NCBI RefSeq assembly: GCF_004564355.1 | Contig: NZ_CP038266.1 | Location: 496,001-560,000, forward strand | Direction: 5' to 3' | Length of the DNA stretch: 64,000 nt | DNA from: Microbacterium wangchenii | Lineage (GTDB): Bacteria > Actinomycetota > Actinomycetes > Actinomycetales > Microbacteriaceae | Shown here: positions 25,558 through 34,719 of the stretch, one piece after another | How positions within the stretch are numbered: position 1 is the first letter of the stretch | Layout of the letters: the number at the start of each line of letters is the position of its first letter | Position numbers and translations under genes: made by a program | The notes under the pieces: model-generated | Databases searched by the model: none | What the model was told of the DNA's origin: nothing | What the model saw: the letters and a program-made list of their open reading frames with translations, nothing else

Positions 25558-26072
25558 CCGCCCTCCCCGGGTGGGTCGGCGAGCGTCTCGGGGTCGTGCG
25601 CCCACGTGGGGGCCAGCGCGCGGATGCGGGCGGCGCGCCACTGCCACGCCGACCACAGCACGGGCCACAGCAGCGGGGCGGTCGGACCGCCGATCACGAG
25701 GCGGTCGCGCCACAGGGTGCGGGCCGGGTCGCCCGGTGCGGGGGAGACCGCCATCTGGTGATCCCACACGTCCAGGCTCGACAGCGGGCCCGTCAACGGG
25801 ATGCCGCTGTCGCGGAACACCCGCACGGGGCCGTGCGCATCGGAGGTCGTGCGCTCGCTCACGGAGATCAGCTGGCGGCCCATCGGCACCGCGCCGGCGA
25901 GGGAGAGCTGCACGGGCAGGTCGCTGCCGGCCTCCCACGCGGTGGGGGGCGTCGCGAGGGGCTGCATGGCCAGGAGGGGTCCGTACAGCTCGGCGACCGC
26001 CCGCGGCGAGTGCAGCGCGCGCCAGGCCGCATCGGCGTCGCAGTCGATCACGAGCTTCAGCAGGATGCGCAT
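25554..26072 (-). CDS. SRPBCC/START-like protein
   Basis: A 172-residue protein whose N-terminus (ILLKLVIDCDADAAWRALHSP) matches the polyketide-cyclase/SRPBCC ligand-binding fold. Later strands include RVFRDSGIPLTGP and TLWRDRLVIGG. No catalytic residues can be assigned. GGATGAGG precedes the ATG at 26072. It is cotranscribed with the acetyltransferase. Confidence 0.6.
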   Translation of the reverse strand: MRILLKLVIDCDADAAWRALHSPRAVAELYGPLLAMQPLATPPTAWEAGSDLPVQLSLAGAVPMGRQLISVSERTTSDAHGPVRVFRDSGIPLTGPLSSLDVWDHQMAVSPAPGDPARTLWRDRLVIGGPTAPLLWPVLWSAWQWRAARIRALAPTWAHDPETLADPPGEGG

Positions 26073-26136
26073 GCCTCATCCTTGCTCGGGCGCGGCCGTT
26101 TCGCGAGCGCGCCGCCGCCTTGGCGTGCGGCGCGGG

Positions 26137-26625
26137 TCACCGGGGGGTCTGAGCGGCCAGCTTGGTCGCGGGGGTGATCTCCCGGCGCGACCACGTGAAG
26201 GCGTTGCGCGGATCGAACTGCGGGGCGCACTTGGCGCACGAGGTCGGACGCGTCGCGCGGCGATGCCGGTAGGCCACGTGCCCCGCCGGGCACACCCCCA
26301 CCCACGGCGCCAGTTCGGTCGCCGTCTCGCCCGAGTGGGTCGTGCCGCCGGTGTAGCCGAGGTCGCGGGCCACGCGCTTCCACTGCGGTCCGTGGCCGGC
26401 GGCCGGGCCGGCGACGGCGTGCGCCACCTCGTGCAGCAGGGTCTGGTGGTTCGTGTCGTCGTCGTAGCGGGCGGCGAGGTAGCGCGACACGCTGATGCGC
26501 CGCCGCGTGTAGTCGCACAGGCCCGCGCGCCGCTTGGCGTTGTCGAAGCCGAACGACCACGTCGCATCCAGGTGGAGGGAGATCAGTGCCTCCGCCCACG
26601 TGCGCACCCGCTGCAGATCCGACAT
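26137..26625 (-). CDS. SprT-like zinc metalloprotease-type protein
   Basis: A 162-residue SprT-domain protein. The zinc-binding HEVAHA (HExxH) lies near 65-70, with a downstream His in AAGHGPQWKRVARDLGY giving the third ligand. A C-terminal zinc ribbon is suggested by CPAGH followed by CAKC. SprT/SPRTN proteins act on DNA-protein crosslinks or are uncharacterised in bacteria. The ATG at 26625 is 8 nt after TACGCT. Confidence 0.8.
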   Translation of the reverse strand: MSDLQRVRTWAEALISLHLDATWSFGFDNAKRRAGLCDYTRRRISVSRYLAARYDDDTNHQTLLHEVAHAVAGPAAGHGPQWKRVARDLGYTGGTTHSGETATELAPWVGVCPAGHVAYRHRRATRPTSCAKCAPQFDPRNAFTWSRREITPATKLAAQTPR

Positions 26626-26633
26626 GACCGACG

Positions 26634-26639
26634 AGCGTA
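26634..26639 (-). promoter_or_regulatory. -10 hexamer, probable leaderless promoter of the SprT-like gene
   Basis: TACGCT ends 8 nt before the ATG at 26625 on the minus strand. Confidence 0.5.
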
Positions 26640-26656
26640 GAGCAGGCCGCCGACAG

Positions 26657-27184
26657 TCAGCTGGCGACCGAGGTGCGCGAGCGACGGCGGTCGGCCGCGT
26701 CGATGGCCAGCAGCGTGGATTCGAGCTGCTCGTCGGCCGCGCCGGCGTCCTGACGCAGGAACAGGGCGCGCTTGAAGTCGGTGCGCGCCTCGTCGTAGTC
26801 GCCGGCGTCGTACGACACCTTGCCGCGGTGCTGGAGTGCGAATGCGGCGATGCCCGACCACTCGGCGCCCTCGGCCTCTTCGGCGCACGTGGTGAGCTCC
26901 TGCATCGCCGCCGGCAGCGCTCCGCGGGCCTGGAGGACGGTCGCGTGCAGGATGCGGGCGCGCAGGAGATCCTTGCGCGTACCGGCCATGCGGGCCACGC
27001 GCACCGACTGCTCGGAGATGACCAGGGCCTCGTCCAGACGCCCCAGCACCTTCAGCAGCCATACGCGCTCGAGCAGAGCCGGGAGGCTCCGCTGCGGGCC
27101 GATCTCATCCAGACGCTCCTGGCACTCGCGCAGGTCGACGATCTCACGGAGCGTGTCCGGGTCGTATCCGCGGATGTAGCTCAT
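26657..27184 (-). CDS. TPR-like helical-repeat protein
   Basis: A 175-residue, all-helical protein with repeated tetratricopeptide-like pairs (LERVWLLKVLGRLDEALVIS, ARILHATVLQARGALPAAMQ and ALQHRGKVSYDAGDYDEARTDFKRAL). It is probably an adaptor; no partner is indicated. AAGGGAG precedes the ATG at 27184, and residues homologous to repeats start soon after, so longer upstream reading is rejected. Confidence 0.7.
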   Translation of the reverse strand: MSYIRGYDPDTLREIVDLRECQERLDEIGPQRSLPALLERVWLLKVLGRLDEALVISEQSVRVARMAGTRKDLLRARILHATVLQARGALPAAMQELTTCAEEAEGAEWSGIAAFALQHRGKVSYDAGDYDEARTDFKRALFLRQDAGAADEQLESTLLAIDAADRRRSRTSVAS

Positions 27185-27281
27185 CGTCGTCTCCCTTCGC
27201 GACTTACGTCGTGCGCGCCTCCCGGCGCGCTGGATCCAGTCTGTGCCAGCGCGCCGCCGGGCGGCGGAAGGCACGCCGGGG

Positions 27282-28148
27282 TCAGCGCTCGAACAGCGAC
27301 GACGTGGGCTTGGGGGAGGGGGTCGCGTCGGCGTCGGTGGCGGGCCGGGCGGCACGGGCGAACTCGTCGAGCTCGGCCCCGTGGGCCACCTTCGCCGGGT
27401 GGGGGCCCGCCGCCATCAGGCGCGGCAGCCACTCCACCGGCAGGGGGGCGGGGGATGCCGCGATCACGAGGTTGCCGAAACGCCGGCCCTTGAGCACCTG
27501 CACCTCGGCGAGCACCGCCACATCCGGGAGCACGGCCCGCACCGTCGCCACCTGGCGGCGGGCGTACGCGAGTCCCGCCCCGTCGGCGACGTTGACCAGC
27601 AGCACGCCGTCGGGGGAGAGGAGGCGCGCCGCCTCGCGGTAGAACTCCGTCGTGGTGAGGTGCGCCGGCGTCTGCGCCCCCGCGAACACGTCGCTCACGA
27701 GCAGGTCGACCGCGCCCACCATGCCCTGCGGCAGGCGCGCGAGGCCGGCGCGCGCGTCTCCGATGCGCACGCGGATCGACGCTCCCCGCGGCAGCGGCAG
27801 CGTCGAGCGCACGAGCTCGACGAGAGGCTGCTCGAGCTCGATCACCTGCTGCCGCGACCCTGGGCGCGTCGCCTCGACGTAGCGCGCGAGGGTCAGCGCG
27901 CCGGCGCCCAGGTGCACGGCGGTCAGCGGCTGCCCGGGCAGCCGCAGCCGGTCGATGACCGCGCCCATGCGGGCGACGTACTCGAAGTGCAGGTGCGTGG
28001 GGTCGTCGAGGTCGACGTGCGACTGCGGCGTCCCGTCGACGACGAGCTCGTAGCCGGTCGTGTACGGGGAGGGCACCACGCGGGCGATCGTCCCGTCCGA
28101 CAGGCGCGCCGAAGCGATCTCGGCTGGTTCGACGCGGGCACGGGCCAT
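27282..28148 (-). CDS. Spermidine-synthase-like (SpeE) methyltransferase-fold protein
   Basis: A 288-residue Rossmann-fold protein resembling spermidine synthases. It has LTAVHLGAGALTLARY (SAM loop), an acidic IELEQPL after beta-2, IGDARAG and LLVSDVF. The usual polyamine-binding residues are not obvious, and no ornithine decarboxylase or SAM decarboxylase is nearby, so a true aminopropyl transferase role is uncertain. The ATG at 28148 is 6 nt after TAGCGT. The C-terminal 30 residues are disordered. Confidence 0.75.
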   Translation of the reverse strand: MARARVEPAEIASARLSDGTIARVVPSPYTTGYELVVDGTPQSHVDLDDPTHLHFEYVARMGAVIDRLRLPGQPLTAVHLGAGALTLARYVEATRPGSRQQVIELEQPLVELVRSTLPLPRGASIRVRIGDARAGLARLPQGMVGAVDLLVSDVFAGAQTPAHLTTTEFYREAARLLSPDGVLLVNVADGAGLAYARRQVATVRAVLPDVAVLAEVQVLKGRRFGNLVIAASPAPLPVEWLPRLMAAGPHPAKVAHGAELDEFARAARPATDADATPSPKPTSSLFER

Positions 28149-28154
28149 CCCCCC

Positions 28155-28160
28155 ACGCTA
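28155..28160 (-). promoter_or_regulatory. -10 hexamer, probable leaderless promoter of the SpeE-like gene
   Basis: TAGCGT ends 6 nt before the ATG at 28148 on the minus strand. Confidence 0.5.
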
Positions 28161-28332
28161 GCCGGGGCCACGCGGCGGGGCGTCGTGGTCGAAACAAGAT
28201 CGATACACACCGGCCATGGGTCGAAGGGCCCTGGACGGGTACGGTCGGTAGATCGGCACAACCGAGCCTGCGGGGCACGCAGACGTACCTCGCGATCGGT
28301 CCGCCATTCCCCACATGGAAGGTGCACACCAC

Positions 28333-30003
28333 ATGGCACACACGATGAGACGACGCCTGCTCACCGGCGCGGCTGCGGTCGCGATCGGGGCGCTCGCCCT
28401 CTCCGCCTGCTCCAGTCAGCGTGACGGCGGCGGCGGGGAAGAGACCGCCTCCGGCGATGTCGATTCCACGTTCGTCTTCGGCGCATCCGGAGACCCCTCG
28501 AGCCTGGACCCCGCGTTCGCGAGCGACGGCGAGTCGTTCCGCATCTCCCGCCAGATCTTCGAAGGCCTCGTCGGCGTCGAGCCGGGCACGGCCGACCCCG
28601 CGCCGCTGCTGGCCGAGAGCTGGGAGCAGTCCGAGGACGGACTGTCCTACACCTTCCAGCTCAAGGAGGGCGTGACCTTCCACGACGGCACGGAGTTCAC
28701 CGCGGATGCGGTGTGCTTCAACTTCGACCGCCAGAACAACTTCACCGGGATCGCGCAGAGCGAGAGCCTCTCGTACTACTGGGGCAAGATCATGCGCGGC
28801 TACGCCGACACCGGCACCTCCATCTACGACAGCTGCGAGGTCGTCGGCGACACCGAGGTCACGGTCAACCTGTCGCAGCCGTTCGCCGGCTTCATCGCGG
28901 CCCTCTCGCTGCCGGCGTTCGCGATGCAGAGCCCGGCTGCGCTGGAGGAGTACAACGCCGACGACGTCGGGGGCACCTCCGAGGCGCCCACGCTCAGCGA
29001 GTACGCCACGGCGCATCCCACCGGCACCGGCCCCTTCATGTTCGACTCGTGGGAGCCGGGCTCGGAGACCACCGTCACGGCATACGAGGACTACTGGGGC
29101 GAGCAGGGCCAGGTCGAAGAGGTCATCTTCCGCGTGATCGGCGACACCACCGCCCGCCGCCAGGCACTGGAGTCGGGATCGATCGACGGCTACGACCTCG
29201 TCGCCCCCGCAGACCTCGGCGCGCTGGAGGACGCCGGCTTCACGCTGGTCAACCGCGATCCGTTCAACGTCCTGTACCTCGGCATGAACTCCGCCGACCC
29301 CGCGCTGTCGGACATCCGCGTCCGCCAGGCGATCGCCCACGCCATCGACAAGGAGCAGCTGGTCAGCCAGGTGCTGCCGGAGGGCACCGAGATCGCCGAG
29401 CAGTTCATGCCCGACAGCGTGATCGGCTTCAACGACGACGTCACGACGTACGAGTACGACCCCGAAGCGGCCGAGACGCTGCTGGCCGAGGCCGGGTTCA
29501 GCGAGGCGAGCCCGCTGACGCTGACCTTCAACTACCCGGTCAACATCTCCCGCCCGTACATGCCCAACCCGGAGCAGATCTTCACGAACCTGCAGTCGCA
29601 GCTGGAGGCGGTGGGCATCGTGCTCAACCCCGTCTCCAACGAGTGGGCCGAGTACCTCGACCTCATCCAGGGCGGCTCGGACCACGGCATCCACCTCCTC
29701 GGGTGGACGGGCGACTACAACGACCCCGACAACTTCGTGGGCACCTTCTTCGGTGCGCCCTCGAGCGAGTGGGGCTTCGACAACCCGGAGCTGTTCGCCG
29801 CCCTCACGGAGGCGCGCGGACTGGCGAGCGTGGACGAGCAGGAGCCGGCCTACCAGGACGTCAACGAGCAGATCGCGCAGTTCCTGCCCGGCGTGCCGCT
29901 GGCAAGCCCGGTGCCCACCCTCGCGTTCGCCGAGCGTGTCGTGTCGTACCCCGCCAGCCCCGTGCAGGACGAGGTCTACAACATGATCGAACTGTCCGAG
30001 TGA
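28333..30003 (+). CDS. Peptide/nickel-type ABC substrate-binding lipoprotein
   Basis: A 556-residue extracytoplasmic receptor (SBP_bac_5 family). The signal peptide MRRRLLTGAAAVAIGALALS ends in the lipobox LSAC with lipidated Cys26. The mature part contains the family features SLDPAFASDGES, FQLKEGVTFHDGTEFTADAV and VRQAIAHAIDKEQL. It delivers oligopeptides or similar ligands to the permeases at 30083 and 31084. GGAAGG about 10 nt before 33-ATG supports this start over the one six codons upstream. The upstream 28149-28332 holds no gene. Confidence 0.9.
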   Translation: MAHTMRRRLLTGAAAVAIGALALSACSSQRDGGGGEETASGDVDSTFVFGASGDPSSLDPAFASDGESFRISRQIFEGLVGVEPGTADPAPLLAESWEQSEDGLSYTFQLKEGVTFHDGTEFTADAVCFNFDRQNNFTGIAQSESLSYYWGKIMRGYADTGTSIYDSCEVVGDTEVTVNLSQPFAGFIAALSLPAFAMQSPAALEEYNADDVGGTSEAPTLSEYATAHPTGTGPFMFDSWEPGSETTVTAYEDYWGEQGQVEEVIFRVIGDTTARRQALESGSIDGYDLVAPADLGALEDAGFTLVNRDPFNVLYLGMNSADPALSDIRVRQAIAHAIDKEQLVSQVLPEGTEIAEQFMPDSVIGFNDDVTTYEYDPEAAETLLAEAGFSEASPLTLTFNYPVNISRPYMPNPEQIFTNLQSQLEAVGIVLNPVSNEWAEYLDLIQGGSDHGIHLLGWTGDYNDPDNFVGTFFGAPSSEWGFDNPELFAALTEARGLASVDEQEPAYQDVNEQIAQFLPGVPLASPVPTLAFAERVVSYPASPVQDEVYNMIELSE

Positions 30004-30013
30004 CGTAGCGGAC

Positions 30014-30052
30014 GCAGCGACCCGGGCCTCTTCGCGGCGCCCGGGTCGCTGC
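30014..30052 (+). terminator. Strong intercistronic hairpin between binding protein and permease
   Basis: GCAGCGACCCGGGC pairs perfectly with GCCCGGGTCGCTGC (14 bp, 11-nt loop). It is 10 nt after the binding-protein stop and 30 nt before the permease start. There is no T-tract. Such stems commonly protect or attenuate so that the binding protein exceeds the permeases. Confidence 0.7.
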
Positions 30053-30082
30053 ATCCGTGCCCTCCCCGACTCCGGAGTCCCC

Positions 30083-31087
30083 GTGCTACGCACCATCGGC
30101 AGGCGTCTGCTCCTGCTCATCCCCACCCTCTTCGGGTTGTCCGTCCTGCTGTTCCTGTGGGTCCGCGCGCTTCCCGGCGGCCCGGCCGTCGCGCTCCTGG
30201 GTGAGCGCGCGACACCGGAGGCCGTCGAGCGCATCAACGAGCTGTACGGCTTCAACGAGCCGCTGTACGTGCAGTACTTCACGTGGCTCGGGCGCCTCCT
30301 CACCGGCGACTTCGGTTCGTCCATCCAGACCGGCCGGCCCGTGCTGGAGGAGTTCTTCCGCCGTTTCCCGGCGACCCTGGAGCTCTCCATCGCGGCGCTC
30401 ATCATCGCCGTGGGCATCGGCATCCCGCTGGGATACTGGGCCGCCCGCAAGCACGGCAAGGCGTGGGATCACATCGCCGTCGTGCTGAGCCTCGTCGGCA
30501 TCACGATCCCGGTGTTCTTCCTCGCCTTCATCCTCAAGTACGTCTTCGCGGTGCAGCTGGGCTGGCTCCCCTCCGACGGGCGGCAGAACCCGCGCATCGA
30601 CGCGACGCACTACACGAACCTGTACGTCCTGGACGGCCTGATCACGGGCGAGTTCGACGCGGCGTGGGATGCGCTCCTGCACCTCGTGCTGCCGGCGCTC
30701 GCGCTGGGGACGATCCCGCTCGCGATCATCGTCCGCATCACGCGCGCCTCGGTGCTGGACGTGCAGAACGCCGACTACGTGCGCACCGGCCGGGCCAAGG
30801 GCATCGGCCAGTCGACGCTGCGCAACCGCTTCATCCTGCGCAACGCCATGCTGCCGGTGGTCACCACCGTGGGCCTGCAGGCCGGGCTCCTCATCTCCGG
30901 GGCGGTGCTCACCGAGACGGTGTTCGCCTTCCCCGGCATCGGGCAGTTCCTCGCGCGCGCCATCTTCACGCGCGACTTCCCGGTGCTCCAGGGATTCATC
31001 ATCTTCATCGCGATCCTGTACGCCCTCATCAACCTGCTCGTGGATGTGTCGTACAGCGTGATCGATCCGAGAGTGAGAGTGCAGTGA
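30083..31087 (+). CDS. Oligopeptide ABC transporter permease (DppB/OppB type)
   Basis: A 334-residue membrane protein with six helices. The N-terminal helix is followed by LPGGPAVALLGERATPE, typical of OppB/DppB. The EAA loop RITRASVLDVQNADYVRTGRAKG contacts the ATPase. GTG start at 30083 follows GGAG. The stop overlaps the GTG of the next permease. Confidence 0.92.
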   Translation: MLRTIGRRLLLLIPTLFGLSVLLFLWVRALPGGPAVALLGERATPEAVERINELYGFNEPLYVQYFTWLGRLLTGDFGSSIQTGRPVLEEFFRRFPATLELSIAALIIAVGIGIPLGYWAARKHGKAWDHIAVVLSLVGITIPVFFLAFILKYVFAVQLGWLPSDGRQNPRIDATHYTNLYVLDGLITGEFDAAWDALLHLVLPALALGTIPLAIIVRITRASVLDVQNADYVRTGRAKGIGQSTLRNRFILRNAMLPVVTTVGLQAGLLISGAVLTETVFAFPGIGQFLARAIFTRDFPVLQGFIIFIAILYALINLLVDVSYSVIDPRVRVQ

Positions 31088-32043
31088 GCTCCAGCATCCT
31101 GCCCCCGGCCCCCAGCGGCGGGCCGGTCGACGACAACGCGATCGTCGACACCGCCCTCCTCGGGGCGAAGACCCGCGGCGGCTTCTGGCGCGACGTGTTC
31201 CGGCGCCTGCGGCGCAACCCGACCGCGTGGATCGGCGCCGTCATCGTCGCGCTGTTCCTCCTCGTCGCGCTGCTGGCACCCCTGCTCGCGCCGTATCCGG
31301 CCGAGTCCCTCCCCGGCCAGCGCTACATCACGCCCACCGACATCCCGGGCCCCGGCGAGCTCCCGCAGTTCCCGCTGGGCCTGGACCGCTTCGGCGGCGA
31401 CGTGCTGTCCAAGCTCATCTGGGGCGCGCAGGCGTCGCTGCAGATCGGCATCATCTCCACGGCGTTCGGCCTGCTCGGCGGGATGCTGCTGGGCCTGATC
31501 GCGGGGACCTTCGGCGGGTGGGTCGACAACCTCGTCATGCGCTTCGTCGACATCCTCCTGTCGGTGCCGAACCTGCTGCTGGCGGTGTCGATCGCGGCGA
31601 TCCTGGGGCAGAGCCAGCTCGCGATCATGATCGCGATCGGAGCATCCCAGGTGCCGGTGTTCGCGCGCCTGCTGCGCGCGTCGATGCTGCAGCAGCGCGG
31701 CGCCGACTACGTGCTGTCGGCGCAGACGCTCGGCCTCTCGCGCCGGTCGATCACGATGAGCCACGTGCTGCCCAACAGCCTCGGGCCCGTCATCGTGCAG
31801 GGGACGCTCACCCTCGCGACGGCCGTCATCGACGCCGCCGCGCTGTCGTTCCTGGGCCTGGGCGGCGGGCTGCCGCAGACGGCCGAGTGGGGCCGCATGC
31901 TCACCTACGCCCAGTCCGAGCTCGCGATCGCCCCGTGGCTGGCGTTCCTCCCCGGCATCTGCATCGCCGTGACGGCCCTGGGCTTCACGCTCCTGGGCGA
32001 ATCCCTCCGCGAAGCGATGGACCCCCGCACCCGCGCCCGCTGA
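31084..32043 (+). CDS. Oligopeptide ABC transporter permease (DppC/OppC type)
   Basis: A 319-residue permease. A disordered N-terminus precedes RRLRRNPTAWIGAVIV, the OppC_N start, then LGLDRFGGDVLSKLIWGAQASL. The EAA-type loop is ARLLRASMLQQRGADYVLSAQTLG. GTG start at 31084 overlaps the previous stop, so the two permeases form a translationally coupled heterodimer. The gene converges on the ATPase gene, with GAGAC element B between them. Confidence 0.92.
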   Translation: MSSSILPPAPSGGPVDDNAIVDTALLGAKTRGGFWRDVFRRLRRNPTAWIGAVIVALFLLVALLAPLLAPYPAESLPGQRYITPTDIPGPGELPQFPLGLDRFGGDVLSKLIWGAQASLQIGIISTAFGLLGGMLLGLIAGTFGGWVDNLVMRFVDILLSVPNLLLAVSIAAILGQSQLAIMIAIGASQVPVFARLLRASMLQQRGADYVLSAQTLGLSRRSITMSHVLPNSLGPVIVQGTLTLATAVIDAAALSFLGLGGGLPQTAEWGRMLTYAQSELAIAPWLAFLPGICIAVTALGFTLLGESLREAMDPRTRAR

Positions 32044-32092
32044 CCCCCGGCGCCCCGGCCCGACCGGCCCGACCCGCCCCGGCCCCATCCGC

Positions 32093-32157
32093 GAGACCGC
32101 ACGCCACCGGCGAGACCTCGACATTATGTCGCTGTCTCGCCGGTGGGCTGCAGTCTC
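32093..32157. repeat. GAGAC-framed 65-nt double inverted repeat, copy B
   Basis: GAGAC at offsets 1 and 20 and GTCTC at 42 and 61, exactly as in copies at 3383 and 35377. Outer and inner arms pair almost throughout around a central ATTAT. The sequence is close to copy A, including the 3' flank GCGAA. It lies between convergent genes and could serve as a bidirectional terminator. Confidence 0.85.
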
Positions 32158-32207
32158 GCGAATCCGGGTAGGGCCGGGCGCCGGGGGGAGCGACGGACGG
32201 TGCAGGG

Positions 32208-33860
32208 TCAGCCGGTGAGGCCGAGCTCGTTCCCGGGGATGGAGGCGAGCAGGCGCCGCGTGTAGGGGTCACGGGGGTTGGTGAAGATCTCCTCGCTGGA
32301 TGCGGCCTCCACGAGCCGGCCGTCCTTCATGACGCACACGTAGTCGCTGATGAGGCGGACGACGGCGAGGTCATGCGAGATGAAGAGGTAGCTCAGGCCG
32401 TATTCGCGCTGCAGGTCGCCCAGGAGCGTGAGGATCTGGTCCTGCACGAGCACGTCCAGCGCCGACACCGGCTCGTCGCACACGACCACCTCGGGGGAGA
32501 GGGCGAGGGCCCGCGCGATCGCGACGCGCTGGCGCTGCCCGCCGGACAGCTCAGACGGGTACCGGCGCAGCATCGACTGCGGCAGCGCGACGTCGTCCAT
32601 GAGCTTGCGCACGCGCGCCGATCGCTCCTTCGAGGAACCGCGCTTGTAGAAGGTCAGCGGCTCCTCGATGATCCGCTCGATCGTGAACATGGGGTTCAGG
32701 CTCGAGTAGGGGTCCTGGAAGATCGGCTGCACCTTCTGCCGGAAGTCCTTCAGCGCCGCGCCCTTGAGGGTCGTGACGTCCTGCCCCTCGTAGCGGATGC
32801 TGCCGCTGGTGGGTTCGATGACCTTCAGCAGCATCCGGGCCGTCGTGGTCTTCCCCGATCCCGACTCGCCCACGATCGCGACGGTCTCCCCGCGCGGGAT
32901 CGACAGGGACACGTCGTCGACGGCGCGGAAGTCCTCCCCGCGCCCGCGGGTCGGGTACACCTTCGTGAGGTTCTCGATGACGACGACGTCGTCGCGTGCC
33001 GCGGCCGGCTCGCCCGCGACCTCGAGGGTGCGGGCGCGGAAGGCCTCGGGGCGCAGCCGGACGGCGGCCACCGACGGCGCCGCCGCGACGAGGGACTTCG
33101 TGTACGGATGCTGCGGAGCCTCCAGGATCTGCCGCGCCGGCCCCTGCTCGACCACGCGCCCGCGGTGCATCACGATGACGCGGGCGGCCCGCTCCGCGGC
33201 GAGCCCCAGGTCGTGCGTGATGAGCAGCACGGATGTGCCCAGCTCCGTGGTCATTCGGTCGATCTGGTCCAGGATCGTCCGCTGCACCGTGACGTCCAGG
33301 GCGCTCGTGGGTTCGTCGGCGATGAGCAGACGCGGCTTGCACGCCATCCCGATCGCGATGAGCGCCCGCTGGCGCATCCCGCCGGAGAACTCGTGCGGAT
33401 ACTGCTTGGCGCGGGCGGCGGCATCCGGGAGGCCGGCCGCCTCGAGCGTCTCGACGACCCTGTCCTGCACGTCCGAGCGCGTCGCCATGCCGTGGGCGAG
33501 GAGGGTCTCGGCCACCTGCGTGCCGACCTTGGCGACGGGGTTGAGGTTGGACATGGGGTCCTGCGGCACGAGGCCGATGTCGCGCCCGCGCACCTCCCGC
33601 ATGCGCGCCTCGCCGAAACCCGTGAGGTCTTCGCCGTCGAGCAGGATGCTGCCGCGGGCCACCGATCCGCCGGAAGCGAGCAGCCCGATGATCGCCATCG
33701 CGGTGGTGGATTTGCCCGAGCCGGATTCGCCGACGATCGCCACGGTCTCGCCGGCGGCGATGTCGAAGTCGACGCCGTCGACGGCGCGCACGGGTCCGTC
33801 GATCGTGGCGAAGTCGACGGCGAGGTCGCGGACGGACAACAGCGGCGCGGCGGGAGTCAT
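32208..33860 (-). CDS. Fused double ATPase of a peptide ABC importer (DppD-DppF type)
   Basis: A 550-residue fusion of two ABC ATPase domains. Domain 1 (about 8-265) has Walker A GESGSGKST, signature FSGGMRQR and DEPTSALD. Domain 2 (about 290-545) has GESGSGKTT, LSGGQRQR and DEPVSALD. Both carry the oligopeptide family's C-terminal extension (HPYTKSL, DPYTRRL). It presumably energises the permeases at 30083-32043 even though it lies on the opposite strand. The ATG at 33860 follows GGATGGACGG. Confidence 0.92.
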   Translation of the reverse strand: MTPAAPLLSVRDLAVDFATIDGPVRAVDGVDFDIAAGETVAIVGESGSGKSTTAMAIIGLLASGGSVARGSILLDGEDLTGFGEARMREVRGRDIGLVPQDPMSNLNPVAKVGTQVAETLLAHGMATRSDVQDRVVETLEAAGLPDAAARAKQYPHEFSGGMRQRALIAIGMACKPRLLIADEPTSALDVTVQRTILDQIDRMTTELGTSVLLITHDLGLAAERAARVIVMHRGRVVEQGPARQILEAPQHPYTKSLVAAAPSVAAVRLRPEAFRARTLEVAGEPAAARDDVVVIENLTKVYPTRGRGEDFRAVDDVSLSIPRGETVAIVGESGSGKTTTARMLLKVIEPTSGSIRYEGQDVTTLKGAALKDFRQKVQPIFQDPYSSLNPMFTIERIIEEPLTFYKRGSSKERSARVRKLMDDVALPQSMLRRYPSELSGGQRQRVAIARALALSPEVVVCDEPVSALDVLVQDQILTLLGDLQREYGLSYLFISHDLAVVRLISDYVCVMKDGRLVEAASSEEIFTNPRDPYTRRLLASIPGNELGLTG

Positions 33861-33950
33861 CCGTCCATCCTGCCCGCCGCACGGTGTCGCCGCACCCCCG
33901 CATGCACATCGTCACGCACCCGTGACCGCTGCCGGCGCCGGCCGCGCCGG

Positions 33951-33956
33951 TAGCGT
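33951..33956 (+). promoter_or_regulatory. -10 hexamer, probable leaderless promoter of pxpA
   Basis: TAGCGT ends 7 nt before the ATG at 33964. Confidence 0.5.
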
Positions 33957-33963
33957 GGTCGCC

Positions 33964-34719
33964 ATGCGCACGATCGACCTCAACGCCGACCTGGGCGAGA
34001 CGGTCGCGGGCGTGCCGACGGCCGACGACGAGGCGATGTTCGCCGTCGTCTCCAGCGCGAGCGTCGCATGCGGCGGACATGCCGGGGATGCCGCATCCAT
34101 GCGCGCCGCGGTCGCCCGCGCCGCCCGGTTCGGTGTCGCGGTGGGGGCCCATCCCTCCTATCCGGACCCGGATGACTTCGGCCGCACGCCGCGGTCCCCC
34201 GAGCCGGCGCAGCTGCGCGCCGAGGTCGCGGCGCAGCTGGCGGCGCTGGCGGAGGCGGGCGCGGAGCTGCGCTACGTCAAGCCGCACGGCGCGCTGTACC
34301 ACGCCGTCACCGTCGACCCCGGGCAGGCCCGCGCGGTCGCGGCCGCGGTGGCAGACCTGGCGGCGCGCGTAGGGCGCGCGGTGCCGCTACTGGGCCTGGG
34401 CGGCGAGATCGCGCGAGCCGCGGCGGCGGCCGGACTGCCGTTCGTGCGGGAGGCGTTCCTGGACCGCGCCTACACCGCCGACGGCGGGCTCGTGTCCCGC
34501 GCCGTGGCCGGGGCCGTGCTGCACGATCCGGCCGCCGTGGCGGAACGGGCCGTGCGCCTCGTGCGGGAGCGGGTGGTGGCGGCGGTGGACGGCGCACTGG
34601 TCGCCACCGATGCCGCGTCCCTGTGCCTGCACGGCGACACCCCCGCCGCGGTGGCGATGGCCCGCGCGGTGCGGACGGCGCTGGAGGCGGAGGGCGTCGC
34701 GGTGCGCGCGCCATGGTGA
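33964..34719 (+). CDS. pxpA: 5-oxoprolinase subunit A (LamB/YcsF family)
   Basis: A 251-residue protein of the LamB/YcsF family. Signature motifs are DLNADLGE at the N-terminus, ACGGHAGD, GAHPSYPD and KPHGALYH. With PxpB and PxpC it forms the ATP-dependent enzyme that opens 5-oxoproline (pyroglutamate) to glutamate. The pxpA-pxpB-pxpC order here is the classic set. Its stop codon lies inside a 14-bp tandem repeat that also carries the next start. Confidence 0.92.
   Translation: MRTIDLNADLGETVAGVPTADDEAMFAVVSSASVACGGHAGDAASMRAAVARAARFGVAVGAHPSYPDPDDFGRTPRSPEPAQLRAEVAAQLAALAEAGAELRYVKPHGALYHAVTVDPGQARAVAAAVADLAARVGRAVPLLGLGGEIARAAAAAGLPFVREAFLDRAYTADGGLVSRAVAGAVLHDPAAVAERAVRLVRERVVAAVDGALVATDAASLCLHGDTPAAVAMARAVRTALEAEGVAVRAPW

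Noticed and set aside
27181..30459. A 1092-codon minus-strand open frame
   Set aside because: It covers the ABC binding protein and permease on the opposite strand and shares codons with the SpeE-like gene out of frame; no motif supports it.
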